Notes: generated from the sequence alone by a model not told the origin. 64,000 nt of DNA from Bos javanicus (GCF_032452875.1 NC_083877.1:46301724-46365723), one strand, 5' to 3'; positions 45,762 to 56,345 are shown, counted from the first letter of the stretch. Translations and numbers: made by a program.

Positions 45762-46289
45762 TTACCTAGAACCTAGGACACAGCTTGGACTCAATGATTG
45801 GCAGCTATTACTAATTTATATCTGGTTTCAGTAGCAAAAACCCTTTGACTACTTCCTATGTTTTTAGGCTAATTGATACTATGAATCAGTTGGAAATACA
45901 AATTGAGGTACACCAGTTAAAAATTTTATATATTTAGTATACAGACCTTTAACAACAACAGCCAGACAGTACTGAGAAATGTTGAATATGGTCCCTCTTC
46001 TCCTCAGAGCCTGACTGTCCATCAGGGTTACTGCTATGCCTACACGTGTTGCTGAACAGTATGAAGCAGGTCCAAGGACTCCGTCACGGTGGCAGACAGC
46101 AGTGTGCTTGCCACTATGCTGTGCACCTGAGCCAACCCAACTAAACCTGCCAGAACCACCAACTGTGGAAATGAGAACATGATGACCCCACATCCCACTG
46201 AAATGGATGACATGCAGGATCCAAGACTCGAGTAGAGCAGGGTTTCCTGAGGATGTGTCTAAGACTGTTTCTAAGTCTGAAAGTTTTCA

Positions 46290-46400
46290 CTGATTCACTC
46301 CTTTGGCAAGTATTTATTGAACATCTACTATGTATAAGGCCCTGGCATCATAGCAAAGCAAGAGAGACAAAAAATCCCTACCGTCAAAATGGAAAGGATG
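46290..46400 (+). repeat. Ancient mammalian interspersed repeat fragment
   Basis: aagtatttattgaacatcta then ctatgtataaggccctggca and aaaaaatccctaccgtcaaa, the common old-repeat opening also seen at 24000. Confidence 0.45.
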
Positions 46401-47276
46401 ATATATTTTAGAATAGCAATGATATCTAATTACTTGCAATAATGTGAAAATGGCTAGGCAGTAGATAAATGAAAAAGACAGACCATCTTCAAATCTCAAA
46501 GAACATATTTCAATGACCTCTTGCTTTGTACCATAAGCTAGAGCTACACATCCAAGGCAAACATTTGCTTTACACTCTAAGTGTTCTTGCCCACTGTCTA
46601 GTGAAAACAAGCTTGTAAGTAGTATCGATACATTACTCCCCCAAAATAAAAAACTGTGTTTAAAAGATGCCTCTAATCAAAATTACCTATGAACTATTCT
46701 AAATCATCCCTGTTAAGATGTTCTTATTTACCCTTAAAAATCCTTTCTGGGGGAAAATAAACAACAAACAAACTTCTTCACACAAGGTAAGTCCCTTCCC
46801 TTGGATTCTAATCTAAGCAAAATAGAGAGTAGTTGACAACCGCCCTTCTTAAAATAATGACTTTTAAAACCTTAAAGTATTATAGGATGGAGAACATATA
46901 TATATGTAATGCTTAGTTGTATATAGTTCCCAGGCAGGAGAGCTTTAAAAAGGAATTCCCAAAAGGAATTCCCAACCTCTGTGGGGGGTATTACTGGCAC
47001 TCAAATAATGGAGGGTAAGTGGCAGTGAAGGAGGCGGGGGGAGCAGCATGGCAACAGAGGGACCTGTGGGTTCAGATCACAACTGCCTGCAGCAAAGGGA
47101 CAGCCATCACCCCTACAGCTCCAGCACCTCCAGACACTCTCAGCACCAAGTCTTTTACACAACAAGCTAGGTATGACGGCAGCTGGCACCCCAGAGTCTA
47201 CCAGGTTGGTCTACCTGATCTCGACTGTGCAGTCTTCTCTCCGAGCATACGGGATTTCATCATAATTTAAAGCTCT

Positions 47277-47441
47277 AAGTTATACGTGCTGCTGCTGCTG
47301 CTGCTGCTGCTAAGTCGCTTCAGTCGTGTCCGACTCTGTGCAACCCCATAGATGGCAGCCCACCAGGCTCCCCCGTCCCTGGGATTCTCCAGGCAAGAAC
47401 ACTGGAGTGGGTTGCCATTTCCTTCTCCAAAGTTATACGTG
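47277..47441 (-). mobile_element. Bov-A monomer SINE with perfect 12-bp TSD
   Basis: A (gct)n head and a single BovA unit at 47289-47429; the second unit usual in Bov-A2 is absent. The perfect repeat aagttatacgtg lies at 47277-47288 and 47430-47441. Confidence 0.92.
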
Positions 47442-48180
47442 ACTTAGGCCTAAAAGCCAGAAATAAAGCCCTGCTCTGGGTCTGGCGTTCTAGGTTTGGT
47501 TCAGTAGAGCTCAGTTTCTACACTGCCTTATTCACCATTGTACTCGCAGCACCACAAAGAATCCACCATGAGCCAACAATAGAATGGGTTGTGTAGATGA
47601 AGCATCTTAGGATGGAAAACAGCCAAGTGACGAAGTTATGATAACAAGGATAAGGCAAGTATGTAGCAAGGAAGGACTTGGTAGTCAAAGATTCACCAGA
47701 TGCTAAGCCTCAGATAGTCACACATCTTTCGGCTAGTTCCTGGCCCGCTGGCAGAAGACTGGTGCAGGAGACTCCAGAAAGAGGAGCCAATAGGAGCAGA
47801 TATTGTAGATCTGGTGAGAGACAAAGCATGGTGGTGGCAGGGCTGAATGGGGGAGAAGGTGCAAGAAATGAATACTTGGTCACAGAGCTTGGGGTTTGTT
47901 CAGATTTGGTAAAGGCATTAATAAAAGGACAAAGCACAAAAATATATGATCACTCAGAATGTGTGGAGTTCTAACCCATCTCCAAATACATGAGTAATAT
48001 TATGAAGACCAATGGTTGAGGACACAGCTACTAAACGCAGTATAAAAACACCCTTTAAATGCCTTGTTTTCACATCAGAAAATCTATTTTCTTCAATGTA
48101 TGAGACTCCAGCTTGAATCCTACAAACCTGACGAATGAATATACATGTTTTACTTCCACAAAACCCTAAAACACACTCAC

Positions 48181-48241
48181 CATGGCTCCTCTATAGTAGG
48201 CTGTCGTGATGGTTCGAAATCTTTCCTGACCCGCTGTGTCC
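48181..48241 (-). CDS. RAB8B: RAB8B exon 3 (switch II, DTAGQE)
   Basis: The acceptor CTTAG ends at 48242 and the donor GTGAGTG starts at 48180. The first base completes tryptophan, then 20 codons read DTAGQERFRTITTAYYRGAM. This is the G3 motif WDTAGQE, including the catalytic glutamine that positions water for GTP hydrolysis, plus the switch II helix and YYRGA, the Rab family signature. The sequence is identical to what I recall for mammalian RAB8 and RAB10. The exon ends in phase 0. Confidence 0.96.
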
Positions 48242-49322
48242 CTAAGATTTGAAACAAAGGAAAGGGTAGTTAGAAAAATCATCAACAACATCGCTGACGA
48301 GAGACTCTGAGCTGCAGGAAGATGTAATTGCGGTCTGCTTACAAGTGCAGTGGTTTCAGGGAAAAGGGGGCAAGACACAAAGAGAGCCTGTTGTGCGTCT
48401 GTGAACTGGGGGCGGCCGTGGCCACGGGCGCCTGTCAGGAGCTCACAATGACTTGGGTGAAAAACTTGGACTCTGATAACAAAAGCAGCGACAAGAAAAC
48501 GCACAGCCCGAACAGGCACACTGTGATCGTCAACCAGAAGAGAAAGAGAATAGAGAATAGTTGTAAATTCTTGGACTCCTAGAGGCAGTTCAATTCCTTT
48601 CTATAAATGCCTAATCATTAGGGCATTTTGCTCTTTTGATGGAAAGTCTGATTTCTATACAAAGCAAGCAGTCAGGCTGGACTTACTACTGTGCAAATTC
48701 TGCTCAGTAGAGCATGCTAAAATGGATCTCCTCAAGAACTTTTTCAGCTCTAGAGCCCGTGATTAAATGAGACCCTGGAGTTCAACATGCAATTGTTGAC
48801 CAAGAATTCAAAATATGAACAACACCTCCAAGTTATATAAACTTGCATTTATTCTTACTTTTTTGGCTAATGACATAACATTAAAATACATTCTGAAAAA
48901 TGTTGGCATTTCAAATTACATTTACCAAAGCAATTCTTATAAAGGAAGTCAAATTTCCTTGGTATCTGGGAAAAATCAATATTCCTAAATTTTCCACTTC
49001 CTGCCAGAACTAATTTCACTCCCTGTGTTACTAAGACAAAACTAAATTGTTTAATTTGATTGCTTCTAAAAAGGATGCATTTGTGGAAATACACTGAAAC
49101 TCTAATATGAGCATACCAAATTTAAGTGAGATGAAGGCCCAAGGAAAATATGGTAATTTAAAATGTTAATAAATACCTTACCATTTATGTATACCTTACA
49201 AAATACTTTCAGATGGTGTGCAAATGATGCCCACCACAGCCCAATGCGGTAGTTTTGCCATCATCCATGTTCTCCAGAAGAGGAGACAGGCTCAGGTGGG
49301 CTGTGGGCCCAGCTCTGCCACT

Positions 49323-49565
49323 AAACAGCTCATCTGAGTGCTGAGTCGATTCAGTCGTGTCCAGCACTTTGTGACCCCATGGACTATAGCCCGCCAGGCT
49401 CCTCTGTCCATGGGATTCTCTAGGCAAGAATAGTGGAGTGGATTGCCATGCCCCCCTCCAGGGGATCTTCCCAACTCAGGGATCAAACCTGTGTCTCTTA
49501 GGTCTCCTGCACTGGCAGGTGGGTTCTTTACCACTAGTGCCACCCGGGAAGCCCAAACAGCTCAT
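49323..49565 (-). mobile_element. Bov-tA SINE with perfect 11-bp TSD
   Basis: Antisense BovA and tRNA head at 49334-49554, with a small insertion (ctgtgtctcttaggtctcct) in the box B area. aaacagctcat lies at 49323-49333 and 49555-49565. Confidence 0.91.
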
Positions 49566-49956
49566 ACACTTGAGTGAGAATCAAGTATCCAAGGCCTTGG
49601 CTGTTTGGTGCAGGGCCGGGTCTCACACCACCATTATCTTATCTTGCTATCTTCTCCTTGATCAGGATTAGGTACCACAGGCACTTATTTGGTACCCAGT
49701 AAACAAATGGAGAAAACAGAAGCAAAGCACCTTTGAGCAGACTAAGTATATTTTGATTCTAATATGCTACCTGATTTAGAACCAGCTTTGCAGTGAGGAT
49801 GGAGAAGAAACCCTACCATCCTGAATGCAGGTCATGAAGACTGAATGTAGACTATTTTGCTGCCAAGAGTGCTGATAAATAGTGCCATGGAGCTCTAATT
49901 AGCTGATCACCCACAGGCTCCTAGAAATGTTCCTTATTGTTCTGATCAAGACTATA

Positions 49957-50424
49957 CAGCAGTGGTTCCCAGCCTTTTTGGCACCAGGGACCAGTTTCAT
50001 GGAAGACAGTTTTTCCATGGACTGGTTCAGGGAGAACAGTTTCAGGATGACTCGAGCACACTGTATTTCTTGTGCACTTTATTTCTATTATTATTGCATC
50101 GTGATACATAACAAAATAATTAGACGACCTGCCATAATGTTGAATCAGACCATCAGGCATTAGAGTCTCATTAGGAGTGCCACAACCTAGATCCTTGCAT
50201 GTGCAGTTCACAAGGTTTGTGCCTCACATAAGTTTGCATTCCTATGAGAATCTAATGCTGCCACTGATCTGACAGAAGGCAGAGCTCAGGCAGTAATGTG
50301 AGCGATGGGGAGTGGCTGTGAATACAGATGAAGCTTCACTCTCTTGCCCGACCCTCGCCACCTGCTGTGTGGCCTGGTTCCTAACTAGGCATGGTAGTGG
50401 TCCCTGGCCTGGGGGTTGGGGAAC
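49957..50424 (+). mobile_element. hAT-type (MER1/Charlie-like) DNA transposon, near full length
   Basis: Begins cagtggttcccagccttttt and ends ctgggggttggggaaccctg, giving imperfect terminal inverted repeats. An internal inverted pair is also visible (gcattagagtctcattagga and tatgagaatctaatgctgcc). The flanking 8-mers ctatacag and ctgtactg are a plausible decayed TSD. The family name is from memory. Confidence 0.75.
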
Positions 50425-50599
50425 CCTGCTGTACTGCACAGAGTCAGACATTCTCTTTGCTTTTCCCTTAAAATAATTTTTTTAACCTTTAAAATATTTG
50501 ACTTCTTATTAAATAGCAACAGATGAAAAGAGCAGCATGTGGTAACCTTCAAAATGTCTTGCAATGAAATATACTGGGAACCTCTATCTGGGGTTAATA

Positions 50600-50775
50600 C
50601 ATGAAGCTGACGCAAGGTTCTGGGGTACTGGGGTAGTTGTCCCAGTTCTATCACTAACCCAGACACACGCCCTCAGATGGACTTAACCACTCTATGTCCC
50701 AGTTTCCTGTAAAAGAAAAGTGGTGGATTTCAATATAATGTTCTAGTTCTATCCTGGTTCTGAAATTCAAAGAAG
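50600..50775 (+). repeat. MIR SINE remnant
   Basis: cagttctatcactaacccag, cttaaccactctatgtccca and gtttcctgtaaaagaaaagt follow the MIR core and conserved 3' order. Confidence 0.6.
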
Positions 50776-51683
50776 AAAAACAGCCCAAGGAAAAAGCTGG
50801 CGTATACGTATTACTTGACTATTTTGGCCTGCTTCCTTCTGAGTCTATGATGTTCTCAACGTCTAAGCTTTGTTTCCTGCTGTCGTCGTCACACATCAGG
50901 TCAGTAAACACCATCAAAACCCTTCCTTAAGGCTGCAAACCTATGTGGCTCCATGGAAGGCCTCACACTGAAAGAACTTAGATCGGCTTATAGGAGGTTC
51001 AAAAAAAAATCAAAGAGTGTGAGTTCAACCCAGAAATATTCAACCAGGCAATCTGGAGGAACCATATTTATTCACTGTAGTTTGACAGATTTTTCAGGAA
51101 TTAAACCAGTTGGAGTTGATTGATCATAAGGAGACCTTTGCCTCACATATTACATGAGAGATCAGAGGCCTGCGTTTTTCCTCCCTTATTCTCCAGTGCA
51201 GGGTTCCCCATTTTAAACTGAAGGAGAAGAAATAGGCAAATAAATGAGGAAATATCAGAGCTGGAAGGGAACTCAGATGTCATCAGTCTGACAAACCAAT
51301 TTACAAATGAGGACAAGAAGGCCCTGAGAAGAGAAGCAAAGAGCTCCAAGTTCTTAGTATATAGGCTGACTCCAGATTGGCACTTTGTTTGGGGTTCTTA
51401 CCACTTGACTCCTTTGCCCCATCTAATTTCACAGCTATAACAATCGCAGGGAAAAAGTAACTGACATACTCTAGAATTTAGTTTCCTCCCCTCTAAAATT
51501 AGCATTTTGGAAGAATGAGTTCTCAGATCTCTCCTGGCAGTGAGCGTTAGACATTTTTGAATACTTACCCATTCCCCCTTGGTTCTGATAAAGAAAAGAT
51601 GTTTTAGCTACCCAAGGATACCTCTAATTTACCACAATTCACCTTCTCATTCCTGCTTTAGTACCTGACTAAAGTAGAAATGC

Positions 51684-51685
51684 TA

Positions 51686-51716
<31 letters not shown>

Positions 51717-51718
51717 TA
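51684..51718. repeat. (AT)n microsatellite plus poly(T), next to the RAB8B exon 2 donor
   Basis: About 12 AT units followed by nine T residues. On the transcript strand it is an A-run and then (AT)n starting within 15 nt of the exon 2 donor. Confidence 0.93.
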
Positions 51719-51723
51719 CTTAC

Positions 51724-51784
51724 CATATCTGAAGCTTAATTTTCTTTCCATCTAGTTCTATCGTTCTGATTTTAAAATCAATGC
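51724..51784 (-). CDS. RAB8B: RAB8B exon 2 (interswitch beta strands)
   Basis: The acceptor TGGCAG ends at 51785 and the donor GTAAG starts at 51723. The 61 nt complete a split glycine, then read IDFKIRTIELDGKKIKLQI and the first two bases of a tryptophan codon. This is the strand pair just after switch I. The expected threonine and STIG of switch I would be the end of exon 1, outside the window. On the transcript strand a short A-run and an (AT)n tract start only about 5 and 15 nt after the donor consensus. Confidence 0.95.
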
Positions 51785-52344
51785 CTGCCAGAAAAAGAAA
51801 GAAAGACATGCTCAATGTCTTCAAATATAATTCAAGTCTTATTGGGAAAAGGACAAAGATTTCTATTGAAAAAAAGCTCTCCAACGCACTGGAAAATGTG
51901 AACACAGAGAGGGTGTGAACGGTATGTGTCCCCTGAATACAGGCTAAAGAAAGGAATGCTAATTACTCTGCAAAGAATTCCCACACATGTTAAATGCAAA
52001 GTATTATATGCCTCTTTATTTTGACACAAATGGATCACATCCCTCAAAGTTACGTAATTTAAGATAGATTGAGACCATGCCATATTTTCTACTTCCTGAA
52101 ATGCAATAAACAAAGCTTCCTACCCACCCCTCATGCCCCTTCTCAAAGGAGGCCATGAGACCTCTTTCTGTTTTCTTCCACCTCCTTCCATTTATTTCTT
52201 TAGAATCTGCAACTGGCTAAAGAAGAATGAACAAAACAAAAACCATCTATCTGAAGGCAGAAATAGGAAAGTCTGTAGATTTATTTTATACAGTTAGCAA
52301 GTATTTTACATACACGTTAATAAATGTAAATAGCGAAAGGGGCT

Positions 52345-52795
52345 TTTAGACCTGGCCGCACTTTAGAATTACCTGAAGAACTTAATAAAAATAATGGTTA
52401 GACCTGCTCTTTTCCCCAAATTTTGAGATTCTGACTTAACTGTTCAAGGGTGGGATCTGCACACTAGTAGTTTTATTTTTTATTTTATTTTTAATTTTTT
52501 AACTGAAGGACAATTGCTTTACAGAATTTTGTGGTTTTCTGTCATACATCAACAAGAATCAGCCACAGGTACACCCATGTTTATTTTTATTTTAATATTT
52601 ATTTATTTTGGCTGTGCTGGATCTTAGTTGTGGTATGCAACATGGGATCTAGTTCCCTGACCAGGAATCGAACCTGGACCCCCTGCATTGGGAGAGCAGT
52701 CTTATCCACTGGACCACTAGGGAAGTCCCCACACTGGTAATTTTAAATGTTCCCCAGGTGATTCTGACCTGGAAGCCAAGGTTAATAAGGTATCA
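52345..52795. repeat. Old hAT-type fragment split by a later insertion
   Basis: Left: ctttagaattacctgaagaa, ttgagattctgacttaactg, gggtgggatctgcacactag. Right: gttccccaggtgattctgac. Together they resemble a MER5/MER20-like element. Confidence 0.5.
52460..52745 (-). mobile_element. CHR SINE joined to an L1 3' end inside one TSD
   Basis: On the minus strand a complete CHR (52729-52581) is followed directly by about 105 bp of L1 3' end (52580-52476; in plus sense ctgaaggacaattgctttac) and an A-rich tail. The flanks cacactagtagtttta (52460-52475) and cacactggtaatttta (52730-52745) match at 14 of 16 positions. Confidence 0.8.
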
Positions 52796-52871
52796 ACAGG
52801 CCTGACAGGTAGCATTGTGACAGTCATTTGCCATTCCAACATTCAAACACTTAACTCTTTCCTCACCTATT

Positions 52872-53207
52872 TATCCCCCCACTGAAAGTGAAAGTTGCTC
52901 AGTTGTGTCCGACTCTTTGTGACCCCATGGACTATACAGTCCATGGAATCCCCCAGGCCAGAATACCAGAGTGGGTAGCCTTTCCCTTCTCCAGGGGATC
53001 TTCCCAACCCAGTGATCAAACCCAGGTCTCCCACATTGCAGGTGGATTCTTTACCAGCTGAGTCACAAGGGAAGCCCAAGAATACTGGAGTGGGTAGCCT
53101 ATCCCTTCCTTCTCCAGCAGATTTCCCTAGGGATTGAACTGGGGTCTCCTGTACTGCAGGCAGATTCTTTACCAACCGAACTATCAGGGAATCCCTATCC
53201 CCTCACT
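52872..53207 (-). mobile_element. Bov-tA SINE with two tandem tRNA-like heads, 12-bp TSD
   Basis: Element at 52884-53195: BovA part, a first tRNA-like head ending tcacaagggaagccc, then a spacer (aagaatactggagtgggtag) and a second head ending ctatcagggaatccc. Flanks tatccccccact and tatcccctcact differ at one base. Confidence 0.9.
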
Positions 53208-53419
53208 ACAGTAGCTCAAAATCTACTCAGCAATTTCAAATACAAAGAACCACAAAGTCCCTGACAAATATCAGCATCCCCTATGATTTATCAAGAACAG
53301 GCTGCTGCTCTTTCTGAAGGGACCAATGAGTGAACACAACTCAGTTGCAATTTACTAAATCCTCATCATCTGGCCACTCAGCTTTTGTTTCAGATGTTTC
53401 TACTCCTTCACATTCTCTA

Positions 53420-53757
53420 TGCTGTGCTGTGCTGTGCTTAGTTGCTCAGTCCCCTCTGACCTTCAACCCCATGGACTGCAGCCCGCCAGGCTCCTCGGTC
53501 CATGGGTATTCTCCAGGCAAGAATACTGGAGTGGGTTGCCATGTCTTCCTCCAGGGGATCTTCCCAACCCAGGGATCAAACCCAGGTCTCCCACATTGCA
53601 GGAGGTTTCTTTACCGACTGAGCCACCAGGGAAGCCCATGAGTACTGGAGTGGGTAGCCCATCCCTTCTCCAGGGGATCTTCCCAACCCAGGAATCAAAC
53701 CGAGGTCTCCTGCATTACAGGCAGATTCTTTCCCAGGTGAGCTACCAGGGAAGCCCT
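53420..53757 (-). mobile_element. Bov-tA SINE with two tandem tRNA-like heads
   Basis: Preceded by a (gctgt)n run at 53420-53440. BovA part, first head ending ccaccagggaagccc at 53637, spacer atgagtactggagtgggtag, and a second head ending taccagggaagccc. Confidence 0.88.
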
Positions 53758-53834
53758 TATATTCTCTATAGAACCCCTTAAAGAGGTTTCCAAGACATTT
53801 CAAGAAAATATGTCAACTATGCATTCTCTGAAAG

Positions 53835-54022
53835 CAAGGGTCCCCAACCTCCAGGCCATAGACCAGTACCTACTGTCAGATCAGTGGCAGCATTAGATTA
53901 CAGTGCACAATAAATGTAAATGCATGTGAATCATCCAGAAACTATCTCCCCCACCCCTGGTCTGTAGAAAAATTCTCCCACAGAATTGGTCCTTATACCG
54001 AAAAGGTTGGGGACTGCTGCTC
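53835..54022 (-). mobile_element. hAT-type (MER1-like) DNA transposon, internally deleted
   Basis: Starts gggtccccaacctccaggcc and ends aaggttggggactgctg, with ctgtcagatcagtggcagca inside. It is the reverse orientation of the copy at 49957 and lacks the middle. Confidence 0.75.
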
Positions 54023-54534
54023 TAAAGTGACTTAAACATCAAATGCAGCTATTTAGAGGTAGAAAAGTCTTCAAGGGCTACATTACTACATTATTTCTGC
54101 ATACTAGCACTGAGAACACCCAAAAAGGCTGCTTGCCAGCTCTAGCTTCACATAAGGCAAAGGCATAAACCAAGTGGATTTGCCCATTCTTCTCTATGTG
54201 GCCACTTTCCCCCAGGGAACCTTTCTAGGTATGCTTGTGAATCTTGAAATAGGTGGCAATCACACCCAAGTTAATCTAGCAGAACAGCTTCTCATTCTGT
54301 CCCCTCACTAATAACCAGGTTATATTAACAAATACACTCTCATACCCAACATCCCCAGGTTATCTGACCCACATTCCCTCCTCTAAGTTACCTCGGTACT
54401 GCAGGGTCTGCAGTCACTCAAGTAAAACTGAGCAACACAGCACGTTCTTGTTAGCATCACACAGAATTCACTGTGATTATCATTCATTTAAGACTTAACA
54501 CACACTGATTTTTGTGATTTATCTTTTTATATCT

Positions 54535-54655
54535 CTCCAAATCCAGTGTAACAAAGACCCTCTAGGGATTCTCTCTAGCCTGCATCTCTTTTTGGCCCTA
54601 GCATCAAGAACAATGCCCAGCACCTGGTAGGCAATCAATAAATGTTTCTTGATAC
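54535..54655 (+). repeat. L2-like 3' end remnant
   Basis: ccctagcatcaagaacaatg, cccagcacctggtaggcaat and caataaatgtttcttgata have the L2 tail order. Confidence 0.6.
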
Positions 54656-55435
54656 TAACATTTTTTTTTAATTCATAATTTTTCAAATTTATAGAAACAA
54701 AAAATAGAATGGTGGTTATAAAAGGCTGAAGGGAGCAGGGGGGAAAAAGGAGAGTTGTTTCATTGGCATTAAGTTTCAGATTTGCAAGATGAAAAAGATC
54801 TGTTTCACAACAATGTAAATAGACAATACTGCTGAACTGCTCACTGAAAAAAGGGTTAAGATGGTTAACTTATACTTTATGTGTTGTTTTTTCTGATCAC
54901 AGTAAAAAAAAAAAAAAAAGAAGAAAAATTCTTGACTTTCAAAATACCTACTGTAACTCCGGAAAACAACCTACTTAACTGGAAGACTAAAGTCATTCAA
55001 CATTCCATCTTAAATAGTTTGTTCACATTTTAAAAGGACGATGTCTATCAAAATGCCTACCAAGTGAATACTTTCCTTTATTCTATTTTATTAAGATGTA
55101 ACTCCTTTGCTTTCAAGGCTGTTGTTACCTGTAGTTGGAAGTCATGGGCAACTTTTTTGCCTTCATTTAACAAAACCATTCTGAGGCTCCCTTAAATCTC
55201 AGTTACTCTCCATTTATGTGAAACATTGAGAAAGCGTTCTACTGACCTAGGCTTTTGTTTCCTGTATTTGTTAGAAGGATTACCTTTCTGTTATTTGAGG
55301 AGGTTCTACTATTGTCTGTGATACTTAACCAACTGTTTACTTTTCACAAGTTTTCATGTTATAAGAGTTGTGAACTGGTATTTAGCTTTGGCTGATGCTG
55401 CTGTCAGGAGCCAGTTGACAGACAAACAGTGCAGA

Positions 55436-55615
55436 GTAGTGGTCCCCAGTCTTTTTGGCACCAGGGATCAGTTTCATGGAAGACAGTTTTTCCACAGAAT
55501 GGGGGTAGGCGGGTGGGGGATGGTTTCGAGATGATTCAAGTGCATTACATTTATCATGCTCTTTATTCCTCAGATCAGGCATTACATCTTGGAGGTTGGG
55601 GGCCTCTGTTTTAGA
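55436..55615 (+). mobile_element. hAT-type (MER1-like) DNA transposon fragment
   Basis: agtggtccccagtctttttg, ggcaccagggatcagtttca and gatggtttcgagatgattca at the left; a shortened right end near 55600 (ggttgggggcctctg). Confidence 0.72.
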
Positions 55616-55671
55616 GCACAATCAAATTATCATAATTTGAACTTCATAGAAATGGGAAATATCGGTGTGTA

Positions 55672-55830
55672 TTACAATTGAAAAGTACTGGCCCTGAAGT
55701 CAAAAGGCCTAGATTGTAGGTTGGGTTCTGTCATCAACAACTTTTAGGAGGTTGCTTACCTGCTCTGAACCTCTAGGTTCCCATCCATTAAAAACGGCAG
55801 AGAGGATCTCATTAGAGAAACTAGATAATG
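55672..55830 (+). repeat. MIR SINE remnant
   Basis: ctggccctgaagtcaaaagg, ctagattgtaggttgggttc, cttacctgctctgaacctct and the tail of the MIR core follow in normal order. Confidence 0.6.
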
Positions 55831-55899
55831 TATTTGATAATGCTGTAGGAACTCTGAAATTTCACACAGATGTAAGATATTCCACACTCAGATGCTATT

Positions 55900-56345
55900 A
55901 TCTGGCAGCTCTTGTCACCTCCTTCATGGATTATGGTAATAGTTTCCCAGGGCACCATGACAACATCTCTCCCTGGTCTAATTCCCCTGCATGCCACTGA
56001 GAGAAAAGCTTTCAACAAGCCCTGTGGAAATGTCACCTCCCCATTCAAGAAGCCATGGACCCAACTTCCTGGGCCTGGCAATCCAGCCTTTCCCACCGGA
56101 AGCACCGCCACCCTCGCAGCCTCTCTCCAACTTCAACCTCTGTTCCTCTCACTGGGCCCTGCACCTCCTCCCCTCGGCAGGTGCATGGCCACCGCACTCG
56201 GCAGCCTTCTCTGAAGATGCCACTCTACCCGGTGGTCCTGTCCCTCCTTCCCTCCTCCGGTCTCCACTCAGCCCATGTTCATCCCTACCTCCAGGCCTGG
56301 CCTTTACACAGCAGCTCAGTACTGTGTTACTGGGTTTAATAAACT
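55900..56345 (+). repeat. Old interspersed repeat, family not assigned
   Basis: Phrases such as tggattatggtaatagtttc, ccatgttcatccctacctcc and a C-rich, pyrimidine-biased middle resemble a widespread old mammalian repeat. Overlapping reading frames in all three forward frames are a result of this composition and show no family signature. Confidence 0.35.

Larger units (their letters stand above)
43402..45810 (+). repeat. MIR SINE broken into three pieces
   Basis: The MIR head and core (gtgtagtggttaagggcaca, gagtctggagtcagagac, ctcatttgggaagtgagga) lie at 43402-43564. A middle piece (ttgaggatcaactgacat, gtaaagtactttacttagaa) is at 43867-43925, and the end (tagaacctaggacacagctt, ggactcaatgattgg) at 45762-45810. 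The order is that of a full MIR. Confidence 0.8.
38300..48180 (-). other. RAB8B: RAB8B intron 3, repeat-rich
   Basis: The largest complete intron in the window. It holds Bov-A2 (38647-38923), CHR (39009-39141), an old repeat (39440-39720), CHR (39861-40072), the Bov-tA/Bov-A2 nest (40294-40770), BovB with SINE (41226-42797), Bov-tA (42968-43175), a MIR broken by CHR and an inverted BovB (43402-45810), and a Bov-A monomer (47289-47429). 40775-41215, 45815-47270 and 47445-48175 show no gene. Confidence 0.75.
48242..51723 (-). other. RAB8B: RAB8B intron 2
   Basis: Contains Bov-tA (49334-49554), a hAT/MER1-like transposon (49957-50424), a MIR remnant (50600-50775) and the (AT)n tract at 51684-51708. 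48250-49320, 49570-49945 and 50780-51680 show nothing else recognisable. Confidence 0.75.

Noticed and set aside
47287..47310. (CTG)n run as a disease-type trinucleotide expansion
   Set aside because: It is the normal (gct)n head of a Bov-A SINE and is short; the same head occurs at 14615, 17046, 40441 and 62362.
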